Translations under genes and position numbers: made by a program
Notes under the pieces: generated by a model
Seen by the model: the letters and a program-made list of their open reading frames with translations, nothing else
What the model was told of the DNA's origin: nothing
Database searches by the model: none
Assembly (NCBI GenBank): GCA_943908475.1
Contig: CALTTG010000009.1
Coordinates: forward strand, 21,802-85,801
Length of the DNA stretch: 64,000 nucleotides
From: an uncultured Burkholderiales bacterium
Lineage (GTDB): Bacteria > Pseudomonadota > Gammaproteobacteria > Burkholderiales > Burkholderiaceae_C
Direction of reading: 5' to 3'
Shown: positions 1 to 8,879 of the stretch, in pieces
Layout of the letters: every line of letters begins with the position of its first letter
How positions within the stretch are numbered: position 1 is the first letter of the stretch

Positions 1-1083
1 CGCAGCTTGATCAAGGCGGGCAGCTCACAAGGCATCGACCCGACCAGCAGCTGGGAGGCCCTGGGTGGCTTGGGCTTGCTGGGGCTGGCCGTGCCCGCCT
101 CGTTCGATGGCATGGACATGGGGCCGGTGGAGGCCATGGTGGTCATGGAAGAGTTGGGTCGTGGCATGGTGGCCGCGCCCTACGCAGCCGCCAGCCTGAT
201 GGGCGCCGGTGTGCTGCGTGACCATGCCCCTGAGGGTGTGAAGCAAGCCTGGTTGCCCAAGGTGGCAGACGGCACGGCGCGCGTGCTGCCAGCGCTGCAA
301 GAGCGTGTGGCCCGCCACCGATTGAACGTGGTGAGCACCACCGCCACCCAGGCCGCCGATGGCACCTGGACCGTGACGGGCCAGAAAAACCTCGTGCCGG
401 TGGGCGGTGACGATGGCGTGAGCGAAGTCTATGTGGTGCCCGCCCGCGTGAGTGGCGCGCCAGACGACGCCTCAGGCATCGCCCTGTTCCTGGTGGAGCG
501 TGCATCGGCTGGGGTTCAAATCAAGGCCCACCCCTTGCAAGACGGCTCGCGTGCGGCTGAGGTGGTCTTCAGCCAAAGCCCGGCCATCTTGCTGGTGCCT
601 GCCCAAGGCGCGGGTTTTGCCGCGCTGGAGCACATGGTCGACATCGGCATTGCGGCCCTGTGCGCCGAAGCCGTGGGCGCCATGGACGCCCTCATGGCGC
701 TCACGGCCGACTACCTCAACACCCGCAAGCAGTTTGGCGTGGTCATCGCCAGTTTCCAGGCTTTGCGCCACCGCCTGGCCGACATGAAGATGCAGCAGGA
801 ATTGGCGCGCTCCATGAGCTACTACGCCACGCTCAAGCTCACGGCACCTGCCGCAGAGCGCCGCCGCGCCATCGCGCAGGCCAAGGTGCAATTGGGCCAA
901 TCGATGCGCTTTGTGGGGCAGCAGGCCGTGCAACTGCATGGGGGCATTGGCGTGACCGATGAATACGCCGCCGCCCACTACTTCAAGCGCCTGACCTGCA
1001 TCGAGCTCAGCTTGGGTGACACCCTGCACCACCTGGGGGAAGTGTCCAGCCGCATGGAGGACAGTGCCGGCGTGTTTGCCTGA
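1..1083 (+). CDS. Acyl-CoA dehydrogenase (5' end outside window)
   Basis: Flavoprotein that would oxidise an acyl-CoA to the trans-2-enoyl-CoA and pass electrons to electron transfer flavoprotein. The reading frame is open to the first base of the window, and a family member normally has about 380 residues, so the N-terminus lies upstream; a TTG at 7 is in frame but unlikely to be the start. The middle beta-domain is followed by the all-alpha C-terminal domain with the family signature around TRKQFGVVIASFQALRHRLA and the closing LHGGIGVTDEYAAAHYFKRL segment. The second CoA-dehydrogenase subunit or a ligase usually found beside such genes is not visible here. The substrate (fatty, aromatic or steroid acyl-CoA) cannot be told from the sequence. 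It converges on the next gene with a 12-base gap. Confidence 0.88.
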   Translation, partial: RSLIKAGSSQGIDPTSSWEALGGLGLLGLAVPASFDGMDMGPVEAMVVMEELGRGMVAAPYAAASLMGAGVLRDHAPEGVKQAWLPKVADGTARVLPALQERVARHRLNVVSTTATQAADGTWTVTGQKNLVPVGGDDGVSEVYVVPARVSGAPDDASGIALFLVERASAGVQIKAHPLQDGSRAAEVVFSQSPAILLVPAQGAGFAALEHMVDIGIAALCAEAVGAMDALMALTADYLNTRKQFGVVIASFQALRHRLADMKMQQELARSMSYYATLKLTAPAAERRRAIAQAKVQLGQSMRFVGQQAVQLHGGIGVTDEYAAAHYFKRLTCIELSLGDTLHHLGEVSSRMEDSAGVFA

Positions 1084-1095
1084 ACGGTCCTGCGG

Positions 1096-1944
1096 TCAGG
1101 CCGCCATGCGGCGATGGCTTGGGTTCTGGGCGCTCAGTTGTGCCATTTCCACCGGGTCGTGGGCGCAAAACAGGGTCACCTCTTGGCCATGGTCGCGTTT
1201 GAGTTCGCGCAGCCGTTGCTGGTTGGCGACCCGAGCCGGCCCGTCCATTTGCAGCAGGCTTTGGAAGATGGACAGGCCCAGCGGGCAGGTCGGGTCCATC
1301 TCGGTCTCGCCGCGGTAAAAATAGGCGTCGCCGCAGTGCAGCAGCCAGCCTGAGGCGCCTTTCACCGCCACACCGCAGTGACCCCGTGTGTGGCCGGTCA
1401 GTGGCACCAACAGCACTTCGTCATCGGTACCGGGCAGGGCCCGCATGGCTTCCAGGCCCATCCACCGATCACCCTGCACCTCATGGCGAACCCAGTTCGG
1501 CCCGTGCGCCCACTGGTGGGGCAAGTAACGGGTCTTTTCGTGCACGCTGCTGCGGGCCAGCGCCGCGTCCAGCTCTCGGTGGAACACGTGCACTTGCGCA
1601 TCAGGGAAGTCGCTCAAGCCGCCGACATGGTCCAGGTCAAGGTGGGTGGGCACGATGTGGCGCACATCGGCCGGATCAAACCCCAACTCCCGGATCTGGA
1701 ACAGTGCCGTGTCCGACATTCGGTACTGAGGGTTCACGAACGCGTTGAACATCAGGCCCATCCGGCGGGGCTGCGCCACGTCAGCGGTGCCCAGGCCGGT
1801 GTCCACCAGGATCAGACCATCGCGTCCCTCGATCAGCAGGCAGTGGCAACACATTTTGGCCTTGCCCAACCAGCTGCCTTCGCCATTGATGAGGCGTTGC
1901 CCCAGGGGGCACATGGACCCGCAGTTCAGGTGATGGATGCGCAT
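1096..1944 (-). CDS. Metallo-beta-lactamase-fold hydrolase (lactonase-like)
   Basis: A 282-residue MBL-fold hydrolase of the subgroup that includes N-acyl-homoserine lactonases. Metal-binding motif HLDLDHVGG at residues 101-109; further ligand candidates are the His pair in TGHTRGHCG, the Asp in HCGDAYF, and the His in FCAHDPVE near the C-terminus. The second position of the canonical HxHxDH motif is Asp here (HxDxDH), a variant seen in many MBL proteins, so metal content may differ from textbook lactonases. It has no signal peptide, so it should be cytoplasmic. It lies 52 bases downstream of the sigma-54 regulator gene on the same strand and may be the last gene of that run, though nothing links its chemistry to amino acid use. 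Quorum quenching is only a possibility; glyoxalase II-like or other esterase activity fits as well. Confidence 0.8.
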   Translation of the reverse strand: MRIHHLNCGSMCPLGQRLINGEGSWLGKAKMCCHCLLIEGRDGLILVDTGLGTADVAQPRRMGLMFNAFVNPQYRMSDTALFQIRELGFDPADVRHIVPTHLDLDHVGGLSDFPDAQVHVFHRELDAALARSSVHEKTRYLPHQWAHGPNWVRHEVQGDRWMGLEAMRALPGTDDEVLLVPLTGHTRGHCGVAVKGASGWLLHCGDAYFYRGETEMDPTCPLGLSIFQSLLQMDGPARVANQQRLRELKRDHGQEVTLFCAHDPVEMAQLSAQNPSHRRMAA

Positions 1945-1996
1945 GGTGTGGCCTCACATGGGGGGTGGAAAGGCCCAGATCATCGCTGAAATGACT

Positions 1997-3361
1997 TCAG
2001 GGCTGCAAGCCAAAGCGTTTGATCTTGTCGTGCAGGGTGGTTTTGGCCACTTTCAGGGCATCGGCGCAGCGGGCCACGTTCCCGCCTTGGCGCTCCAGTT
2101 CCGCCTGGATCAACTCGCGCTCGAAGCGTTCAACGGCCTCCGACAGCGTCAGGCCCGATGTGCGCGTGTCGTCTTGAGGCCCGGTGCTGGTGACGCCCAG
2201 TACCGGGTTGGGCACGCCCAGCACCAAGCAATCGGCCACGTTGCGCAGTTCACGCACGTTGCCCGGCCAGTTGTGTTGCATCAGGCGTGACATTTGCTCG
2301 GTGCTGATGTCGGGTTGGGGGCGGTGGAAGCGCTCGGCCGCCAACAGGCAGAAGTGGGTCATCAGCATGGGGATGTCGTCCCGACGTTCCCTGAGCGGCG
2401 GCAACACGATGTTGACCACGTTGAGGCGGTAGTAGAGGTCGGTGCGGAAGCTGCCGTCCTTGGCCTTGTCCTGCAGATTTTCTTTGGTGGCCGCCACCAC
2501 ACGGCATTGAACGGGCACCGACTGGTTGGCGCCCAAGCGTTCCAGCTGACGTTCTTGCAGCACGCGCAGCAGTTTGATCTGCATGGGCATGGGCATGGTT
2601 TCCACTTCGTCCAGGAACAGCGTGCCCCCGGCGGCGAACTCGATCTTGCCGATGCGGCGCTTTTGCGCGCCCGTGAAGGCGCCGGCTTCGTGGCCAAAGA
2701 GTTCGCTGTCCAAAAGGTTGTCGGGCATGCCCCCGCAGTTCAAGGCCACAAAGGGCTGCTCTCGGCGGTCTGAACTCTCATGCAAGGCTTGGGCGACCAG
2801 CTCTTTGCCGCAGCCTGTTTCTCCGTGCACCAGCACGTCGACAGGAGAGTCGGCCACATCCAGGATCAGTTTGCGCACAGCCACCATGGCGGGCGATTTG
2901 CCAATCAACTTGCCCTCGATGCCATGGCGAAACGACAGTTGGCGGCGAAGTTGTTGCACCTCCAGGCTGAGCAGGCGCTTTTCCAATGCTTTGCGGACCA
3001 CCTCGGTGAGGTGTTCCGGCGCGAAGGGCTTGGGGATGAAGTCATACGCCCCGCTCCGCATCGCGTCCACCGCCAAGTTGATGTCGCCGTGCCCCGTGAT
3101 CATGATGACGGGCAGCGTTTTGTCGTGCTGCTGGCAATACCGGACCAGGGACAGCCCGTCGGCCTTGGGCAGGCGCATGTCCGTCACGACCACGCCCACG
3201 CCGCCTTGAACGATCCGGCTCAGGGCTTGCTCGGCCGAGGGCACGCCATCGACCGGCAGGCCGGCCAGTTGCATGGCCTGCACGCAGCCCAGTCGCAGGG
3301 CGGGATCGTCCTCCACGATCAGGATCAGGTCTTCCGAGGCAGGGGCGGCTGGTGCGTTCAT
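1997..3361 (-). CDS. Sigma-54-dependent response regulator, AauR/DctD type
   Basis: NtrC-family activator of 454 residues. An N-terminal receiver domain has the phosphoacceptor Asp61 in the VVVTDMRLP segment. The AAA+ domain follows with Walker A GETGCGKE and the sigma-54 contact loop ESELFGHEAGAFTGA, and ends in a Fis-type helix-turn-helix (about residues 424-454, ...VAKTTLHDKIKRFGL). It would bind upstream enhancer sites and drive RNA polymerase-sigma-54 open complex formation. Its start codon overlaps the end of the sensor kinase gene by 4 bases (ATGA), so the two are translationally coupled and form a cognate pair. The position directly after an acidic amino acid transporter, asparaginase and glutamate dehydrogenase favours an AauR role (Asp/Glu uptake, as in Pseudomonas) over C4-dicarboxylate control, but the family alone does not decide. 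Confidence 0.9.
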   Translation of the reverse strand: MNAPAAPASEDLILIVEDDPALRLGCVQAMQLAGLPVDGVPSAEQALSRIVQGGVGVVVTDMRLPKADGLSLVRYCQQHDKTLPVIMITGHGDINLAVDAMRSGAYDFIPKPFAPEHLTEVVRKALEKRLLSLEVQQLRRQLSFRHGIEGKLIGKSPAMVAVRKLILDVADSPVDVLVHGETGCGKELVAQALHESSDRREQPFVALNCGGMPDNLLDSELFGHEAGAFTGAQKRRIGKIEFAAGGTLFLDEVETMPMPMQIKLLRVLQERQLERLGANQSVPVQCRVVAATKENLQDKAKDGSFRTDLYYRLNVVNIVLPPLRERRDDIPMLMTHFCLLAAERFHRPQPDISTEQMSRLMQHNWPGNVRELRNVADCLVLGVPNPVLGVTSTGPQDDTRTSGLTLSEAVERFERELIQAELERQGGNVARCADALKVAKTTLHDKIKRFGLQP

Positions 3362-5322
3362 GGGGTGGGGTCGGTCGGGGGCGTTGGGTCGGTGTCGTCC
3401 ACAGGCCGACTGCTGAGTTCGATGATGAACCGAGCCCCACCCTCGGGCAGATTCTCGGCGGACATTTCACCGTGGAAGCTTCTCACGATGTCGCGAGAGA
3501 TGGACAGGCCCAGGCCCAAACCTTCCCCCCGAGGCTTGGTGGTGAAAAAAGGCTCGAACAGTCGGTCGGCACCGTGCGGAGGCAGTCCGGGGCCACAGTC
3601 GTCGATCAGCAGTTGGATGCGACCGGGGGCGTTCATGCGAGCATGCAGGTGCAACCGGCGTGGTTCTCGCTCCTTCATGGCGTCCAGTGCGTTGCCGATC
3701 GCGTTCACGATGACCTGCTCCAAGCGGTTGGGCTCGCCCCAGACTTCGATCGCTTCGTCCTGACAATCGTTCCGCAAGTTCACGCCCTCAGCCCGGATGC
3801 GCGCCACGAACAGCAGCAACGCGTTGTTGACGGCTTGGGACAGGTCCATCCGGCTGGCGGTGCTGGGTGCTTTGCGTGCAAAGCCTTTGAGCGACTGCAC
3901 GATCTCGCCCATCTGCTCGCTCAAACGCGTGATGAGGGCCAGGTTGCTGCCAACGGTTTGCAGGTCGCCTCGCTGAAGAAAGGCGCTGGAGTTGCCTGCC
4001 AGGGTCCGAATGGCGCCCACGGGCTGAGCCAGCTCATGGGTGATGCCGGTGGACATCTGGCCGACCGCGGCCAATTTGGCCGCCTGAATGAGCTCGTCTT
4101 GGGCTTCTCGCAGCGTTTGCTCGGCCTGAATGCGTTCGGCGATTTCCTTGCGAAGCCGTTCGTTGGAGGTGGCCAGGGCGCTGGTGCGACGCGCCACTTT
4201 CGATTCCAGGTCAGCGTTGACGCGTTCGAGCATGCGTTTGGCCGCCAGCTTTTGCTTGACCAAACGCTGGCGTTGCTGCACCACCAGCCAGAGCAAGCAC
4301 ACGAAGCCCGTGGCCACCGCAGACAACAGGGCCACCATGACCGATTGCTTGCGCACGCTGTCGACCTCGTGGAAGCTCCACAGGCGCCAGCCCATTTTGG
4401 GCATGTCGCGGGGGGCGGCCATCACGGCCCGACCCAGTCGATCTTGCAAGGCATGACCCGACAAGACCACGCCGTTTTGCCGCTCGCGCGCGTCCAGATG
4501 CACCAGATCCGGCCCAAGGGGAAAGAGCCTCAGCCGGCTTTCGCTGTAGAGCTGCGCGATCTGCAGTTCGATGCGTTTCTCGATGGGGGTGTCGCCGAGC
4601 CGTTGGTAGAGCCATTCGGGCTCGGACGCCAGAATGACCACCTCGTGCTCATCGATGATGATGGCGGGTGTGGCCAGCATGGCCCAGAGCTTTTGGACCG
4701 GCTCCAGCGAGATCTTGATGACGGCCACACCGACCACCCGACCTTCTTGTCGAATGGGGTTGGCCAGGTAGTAGCCGGGTTGTCGGCTGGTGTTGCCGAT
4801 GGCGAAATGCCGACCAACTTGACCGGCCAAGGCCGTCAGGAAATACGGGCGAAAGGACAGGTCTTCGCCCATGAAGCTGCTTGACTCGCGGTGGTTGCTG
4901 GTGGCCACCACCGTGCCCCGATTGTTCAACACATACACGGCCAGGCTGCCCAACTGGGCGTTGAGCTTGGCCAGGTAGGCGTTCACTGGCACGGTCGAGG
5001 CATTGGGCTGCGGTGCGGCCAGCAGGGCCAAGACATCCTGGTTCAGCTGGATGGTGGCAGGCACCGTCTCCAGCCGATTGAGCATGCCCTCCATGGCCGA
5101 GTTGAACAGTTCGAGCTTGTGCTCGGTGTTCGCGCGGGAGGCGGCCAAGCCCTGACGCCAACTGGCTTCGTAAGCCAGCAAGCCCGTGATGGTCATCGCC
5201 AGCATCACCAGCACGGCACCCACGGCGATTCGGCTGCGGCGCATCACGTCTTGCACCGAGACATCGCCCGTGATCAGGGCGTCGCGGATCGATGTCTGCG
5301 TCTCGGGGCTGTCGTCAGGCAT
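3358..5322 (-). CDS. Membrane sensor histidine kinase, AauS/DctB type
   Basis: 654-residue sensor kinase paired with the adjacent sigma-54 regulator. One membrane helix at about residues 32-55, then a periplasmic region of roughly 280 residues of the double-Cache kind expected for DctB-like sensors, then a second helix (VALLSAVATGFVCLLWLVV), a coiled-coil linker rich in Arg/Gln/Glu, and the kinase core. The H-box is THELAQP with His429; the ATPase domain shows an N-box (NAIGNALDAM), G1 (DDCGPGLP), F-box (LFEPFFTTK) and G2 (GEGLGLGLSISRDI). The periplasmic domain should bind the inducer, plausibly an acidic amino acid or dicarboxylate. It begins 30 bases after glutamate dehydrogenase on the same strand, so the sensor pair may be co-transcribed with the genes it is inferred to control. 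Confidence 0.9.
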   Translation of the reverse strand: MPDDSPETQTSIRDALITGDVSVQDVMRRSRIAVGAVLVMLAMTITGLLAYEASWRQGLAASRANTEHKLELFNSAMEGMLNRLETVPATIQLNQDVLALLAAPQPNASTVPVNAYLAKLNAQLGSLAVYVLNNRGTVVATSNHRESSSFMGEDLSFRPYFLTALAGQVGRHFAIGNTSRQPGYYLANPIRQEGRVVGVAVIKISLEPVQKLWAMLATPAIIIDEHEVVILASEPEWLYQRLGDTPIEKRIELQIAQLYSESRLRLFPLGPDLVHLDARERQNGVVLSGHALQDRLGRAVMAAPRDMPKMGWRLWSFHEVDSVRKQSVMVALLSAVATGFVCLLWLVVQQRQRLVKQKLAAKRMLERVNADLESKVARRTSALATSNERLRKEIAERIQAEQTLREAQDELIQAAKLAAVGQMSTGITHELAQPVGAIRTLAGNSSAFLQRGDLQTVGSNLALITRLSEQMGEIVQSLKGFARKAPSTASRMDLSQAVNNALLLFVARIRAEGVNLRNDCQDEAIEVWGEPNRLEQVIVNAIGNALDAMKEREPRRLHLHARMNAPGRIQLLIDDCGPGLPPHGADRLFEPFFTTKPRGEGLGLGLSISRDIVRSFHGEMSAENLPEGGARFIIELSSRPVDDTDPTPPTDPTP

Positions 5323-5352
5323 GACGTCAAGGATAGCAGTGCTGCTGAGGGT

Positions 5353-6636
5353 TCAGGGGTACAGGCCACGCAGGGCACGGGCATGCAGCACGCGGGTGCA
5401 GGCCTGGATGAAGGCCGCCGTGCGCAGGTTCACGCCACGCTCTTGCGACAGTTGCCAGATGGCGGCAAAGGCCTCGGTGAGCACACGGTCGAGCTTGTTC
5501 ATGATGTCCTGCTCGGTCCAGAAGAAGCTGGTGGCGTTCTGCACCCACTCGAAGTAGCTGACGGTCACGCCACCGGCATTGGCCAGCACGTCGGGCAGCA
5601 CCACGCAGCCGCGGGCATTGAGCACGTCTTCCGCTTCCGGCGTGGTCGGCCCATTGGCACCTTCCACGATCAGGCGCGCCTGGATCTCGCCCACATTGGC
5701 CAGCGTGATCTGCTTTTCCAGCGCGGCGGGCAGCAGGATGTCGCAGGGCGTCTGCCAGAACTGCTCGCGGCTCAGGAAGGTGGTGCCGGGCAGGTCATGC
5801 CACTGGCCGCCTTGGGCCAGATGGGTGCCCACGGCCACCGGGTCGATGCCGCCTTCGGCATACACGGTACCGACCACATCCTGAATCGCGACGATGCGGG
5901 CACCGGCCTGGTGGAAGGCGCGTGCGGCGGCACTGCCCACATTGCCGAAGCCCTGGATGGCCACGCGGCTGCCGGCCAGGCTCATGCCCAGCTTCTGACA
6001 GGCCTCACGCGCCACCACATAGCAGCCCTGGCCCGTGGCATCGCGGCGGCCCAGGCTGCCGCCCATGCTCACCGGTTTGCCCGTGACCACGCCGGTGTGC
6101 ATGGCCCCGTGGTTGATGGCGTAGGTGTCCATCATCCAGGCCATGACCTGGTCGTTGGTGTTCACATCGGGTGCCGGGATGTCCTGGTCAGGGCCGATGA
6201 AGCTGCCCAGCTCGCTGGTGTAGCGGCGGGTCAGGCGTTCCAGCTCGCCCATGCTGAGCAGCTTGGGGTCGACGCGCACGCCCCCCTTGGCGCCGCCATA
6301 GGGCAGGTTCACGGCGGCGTTCTTGACGGTCATCCAGCCCGACAGGGCCATCACTTCCGACAGGTTCACCTCGGGGTGAAAGCGCACGCCGCCCTTGCCC
6401 GGCCCGCGCGACAGGTTGTGCTGCACGCGGTAGCCCTCGAAGTGCTCGATGCGGCCGTCGTCCATGCGCACGGGCACGTCAACGATCAGGGTGCGCTTGG
6501 GACGGCGCAGGGTGTCGGTCCAGCGCGCGAGTTCACCCAGGTGGGGCTCCACGCGGTCCAGTTGCTCCAGGAACATGCCCCAGGCGCCGGGGGCGTCTTC
6601 AGGCAGGTAGGAAGGAATTCGAGGCGTATGAACCAT
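5353..6636 (-). CDS. gdhA: Glu/Leu/Phe/Val-family dehydrogenase, probably glutamate dehydrogenase
   Basis: 427-residue NAD(P)-dependent amino acid dehydrogenase that would interconvert glutamate with 2-oxoglutarate plus ammonia. The family signature is intact: LPYGGAKGGVRVDPK holds the catalytic Lys, KGGVRFHPEV precedes it, and a Rossmann segment GFGNVGSAAARAF gives the dinucleotide fold. Length matches the hexameric bacterial enzymes. The position at the end of a transporter run for acidic amino acids suggests a catabolic role, feeding glutamate carbon to the TCA cycle; this is inference, since coenzyme preference is not obvious from the sequence. The gap from gltL is 21 bases. A very long open frame on the opposite strand is a composition shadow. 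Confidence 0.93.
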   Translation of the reverse strand: MVHTPRIPSYLPEDAPGAWGMFLEQLDRVEPHLGELARWTDTLRRPKRTLIVDVPVRMDDGRIEHFEGYRVQHNLSRGPGKGGVRFHPEVNLSEVMALSGWMTVKNAAVNLPYGGAKGGVRVDPKLLSMGELERLTRRYTSELGSFIGPDQDIPAPDVNTNDQVMAWMMDTYAINHGAMHTGVVTGKPVSMGGSLGRRDATGQGCYVVAREACQKLGMSLAGSRVAIQGFGNVGSAAARAFHQAGARIVAIQDVVGTVYAEGGIDPVAVGTHLAQGGQWHDLPGTTFLSREQFWQTPCDILLPAALEKQITLANVGEIQARLIVEGANGPTTPEAEDVLNARGCVVLPDVLANAGGVTVSYFEWVQNATSFFWTEQDIMNKLDRVLTEAFAAIWQLSQERGVNLRTAAFIQACTRVLHARALRGLYP

Positions 6637-6657
6637 GTGGAGACCTTTCAGAAGGGG

Positions 6658-7386
6658 TCAGTGGTGCAGGATGCGCGCAAGGAACTGCTGAGCACGCTCG
6701 GAATTCGGTTGGTCGAAGAACTCGGCCTTGGGGCGGTCTTCGACGATGCGGCCGGCGTCCATGAAGATCACGCGGTCGGCCACGCGGCGCGCAAAGCCCA
6801 TTTCATGGGTCACGCACATCATGGTCATGCCCTCGGCGGCCAGCTCGGTCATCACGTCGAGCACTTCGCCCACCATCTCGGGGTCCAGCGCCGAGGTGGG
6901 CTCGTCGAACAGCATCACCACCGGGTCCATGCACAGGGCGCGGGCAATGGCAACGCGCTGCTGCTGGCCGCCTGAGAGCTGGCCTGGGGCTTTCGAAGCG
7001 TGCGCCTTCAGGCCCACGCGTTCGAGCAGGCGCATGCCCTTGTCATGGGCCTCGTCCTTGCCCCGGCCCAGCACGTGCAGCTGGGCCAGCATCAGGTTGT
7101 CGATGATGCTCAGGTGGGGGAACAGCTCGAAGTGCTGGAACACCATGCCCACCCGCGAACGCAGCTTGGACAGGTTGGTCTTCGGGTCATTGACCGCCAC
7201 GCCATCGACGATGATGCGCCCGCCCTGGATGGGCTCCAGGCCGTTGACGGTCTTGATCAGGGTGGACTTGCCCGAGCCCGAGGGGCCGCACACCACCACC
7301 ACTTCGCCCTTGGCGATGGTGGTCGAGCAATCGGTCAGCACCTGGAAGGCGCCGTAGTGCTTGGAAACGTGTTCGATCTGGATCAT
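6658..7386 (-). CDS. gltL: Glutamate/aspartate ABC transporter ATP-binding protein
   Basis: 242-residue ATPase of the polar amino acid uptake family; it energises import by the GltJK permeases. Walker A GPSGSGKST, the Q-loop VFQHFELFPHL typical of amino acid importers, the ABC signature LSGGQQQRVAIARAL, Walker B VVMLFDEPTSALD and the H-loop CVTHEMGFAR are all present. I start it at the ATG at 7386 because GGAG lies 6 bases upstream and the protein then begins MIQIEHVSKHYG like its relatives; an ATG at 7419 would overlap the end of gltK but has no ribosome binding site, and the longer open frame reaching 7575 runs through gltK out of frame. Confidence 0.95.
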   Translation of the reverse strand: MIQIEHVSKHYGAFQVLTDCSTTIAKGEVVVVCGPSGSGKSTLIKTVNGLEPIQGGRIIVDGVAVNDPKTNLSKLRSRVGMVFQHFELFPHLSIIDNLMLAQLHVLGRGKDEAHDKGMRLLERVGLKAHASKAPGQLSGGQQQRVAIARALCMDPVVMLFDEPTSALDPEMVGEVLDVMTELAAEGMTMMCVTHEMGFARRVADRVIFMDAGRIVEDRPKAEFFDQPNSERAQQFLARILHH

Positions 7387-7411
7387 GGGGGACTCCGGTG
7401 AGCGCTTGGGC

Positions 7412-8095
7412 TCAGACATGGGTGCGGGTGCGTTGCAGGCTCTGCACCCAGCGCGACAGCGCGAAGCAGAGGACGAAATAGACGCCGCCGGCGAACAGCA
7501 GCATTTCCACCAGGCGGCCGTCGCGGTCGCCCACCTTGTAGGCCGAGCCGAAGAAGTCGGCCAGGGCCGAGACATACACCAGAGAGGTGTCCTGGAACAG
7601 CACGATGCCCTGGGTCAGCAGCAGCGGCACCATGTTGCGGAAGGCCTGCGGCAGGATCACCAGGCGCATGGCCTTCATGCGGCTCAGCCCCAGCGCGGTG
7701 GCCGCGGCCAGCTGGCCCTTGGGCACGCTCTGGATGCCGGCACGGATGATTTCCGAGTAGTAGGCCGCCTCGAACAGGGCAAAGCCCACCAGGGCCGAGG
7801 CCATGCGCACGTCGGTGGTCGGGTCGAGCTTGAAGACCTGTGTGAGCAGCTGGGGCACCAACAGGAAGAACCACAGCAGCACCATCACCAGCGGCACCGC
7901 CCGGAACAGGTTCACATAGCCTGCCGAGAACCAGCGAAGTGGGGCCAGGAGTGACAGCCGCATGATGGCCAGCACCGTGCCCCACAGGATGCCGACCACC
8001 AGGGCCACGGCCGTGATCTCGAGCGAGACCAGCATGCCGTCCCACAGGAAGGGCAGGGAAGAGGGGATGGAAGACCAGTCGAATTCGTATGCCAT
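7412..8095 (-). CDS. gltK: Glutamate/aspartate ABC transporter permease
   Basis: 227-residue inner-membrane permease, one half of the translocation pore for acidic amino acids together with GltJ. Several hydrophobic helices are visible, with the HisM/GltK-type loop that docks the ATPase (EIIRAGIQSVPKGQLAAATA, then LGLSRMKAMRLVILPQA), the signature of amino acid importers. Length is normal for the family. It lies 13 bases downstream of gltJ and 25 bases before gltL, fitting one transcript. The order J-K-L with the binding protein far upstream is discussed in the findings. Confidence 0.95.
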   Translation of the reverse strand: MAYEFDWSSIPSSLPFLWDGMLVSLEITAVALVVGILWGTVLAIMRLSLLAPLRWFSAGYVNLFRAVPLVMVLLWFFLLVPQLLTQVFKLDPTTDVRMASALVGFALFEAAYYSEIIRAGIQSVPKGQLAAATALGLSRMKAMRLVILPQAFRNMVPLLLTQGIVLFQDTSLVYVSALADFFGSAYKVGDRDGRLVEMLLFAGGVYFVLCFALSRWVQSLQRTRTHV

Positions 8096-8108
8096 GGTGT
8101 TCTCCGGG

Positions 8109-8846
8109 TCATTGGCCCATGTAGCCGGGCACGCGCACGCGTTTTTCCAGCCAGCTCATCAGCAGCATGACCACCACATTGATGGCCAGGTACATGAGCG
8201 TGACGGCGATGAAGGACTCGTAGGCCTGCGCGGTGTAGTCCACCAGCTGGCGGCCTTGCGCGGCCAGCTCCAGCAGGCCGATCGTCGAGCACACGGCCGA
8301 GTTCTTGAAGATGTTGAGGAACTCCGACGTGATCGGGGGCACCACCAGGCGCAGGGCCATGGGCAGCAGCACGTGGCGGTAGGCCTGCGGCAGGCTCAGG
8401 CCCAGGGCCAGCGCGGCCCGGATCTGACCGACCGGCTGGCTGAGGATGCCGGCGCGCACCTGTTCGCACACGCGGGCGCTGGTGAACAGACCCAGGCACA
8501 GCACAGCCGCGCCGAACTGCTGGGTTTCGGGGGCGAGTTGCTTGATCGCATCGCCCCAGGCGGTGGGCAGCAGTTCAGGCACGATGAAGTACCAGATGAA
8601 CAACTGCACCAGCAAGGGAATGTTGCGCAGCACCTCCACATAGCCAGTCGCGAAGCGACGCAGCCATGGCGAGGGCACGGTGCGCAGCACCCCCATCAGG
8701 CAGCCCAGCACCAGGGCGATGGCCCAGGCGCTCAAGGACACGGTGACGGTCATCTTCAGGCCGGCCACCATCCAGTCCCAGTAGACGCCACCATCACCGG
8801 TGACCGTGGGTTCGGCGAACACCGACCAGTTCCATTGATAGCTCAT
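8109..8846 (-). CDS. gltJ: Glutamate/aspartate ABC transporter permease
   Basis: 245-residue inner-membrane permease that pairs with GltK. The N-terminus MSYQWNWSVFAEPTVTGDG, with its Trp-rich start before the first helix, resembles GltJ proteins. The coupling-loop region reads CEQVRAGILSQPVGQIRAAL followed by ALGLSLPQAYRHVLLPMALR, matching the EAA-type loop of polar amino acid permeases. The gene starts 33 bases after the porin stop on the same strand. No separate promoter is obvious in that short gap, so expression from the upstream gltI promoter is likely. Confidence 0.95.
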   Translation of the reverse strand: MSYQWNWSVFAEPTVTGDGGVYWDWMVAGLKMTVTVSLSAWAIALVLGCLMGVLRTVPSPWLRRFATGYVEVLRNIPLLVQLFIWYFIVPELLPTAWGDAIKQLAPETQQFGAAVLCLGLFTSARVCEQVRAGILSQPVGQIRAALALGLSLPQAYRHVLLPMALRLVVPPITSEFLNIFKNSAVCSTIGLLELAAQGRQLVDYTAQAYESFIAVTLMYLAINVVVMLLMSWLEKRVRVPGYMGQ

Positions 8847-8879
8847 GTCTGCTCCTGATGAGGGGTGCGTGCCTCAGCC

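Noticed and set aside
1078..1101. Inverted repeat GCCTGA-N12-TCAGGC spanning the stops of two convergent genes.
   Set aside because: The stem is only six bases, the loop is 12 bases and there is no T run on either strand, so it is not a credible terminator.
4891..6975. A 694-codon plus-strand frame opposite the sensor kinase, glutamate dehydrogenase and gltL.
   Set aside because: It runs across three real genes and their gaps and is dominated by His, Gly and Ala, a typical composition artefact.
7387..7575. N-terminal extension of the gltL frame.
   Set aside because: It overlaps gltK out of frame, has no ribosome site and would add 63 residues that no ATPase of this family has. The ATG at 7386 has GGAG at good spacing.
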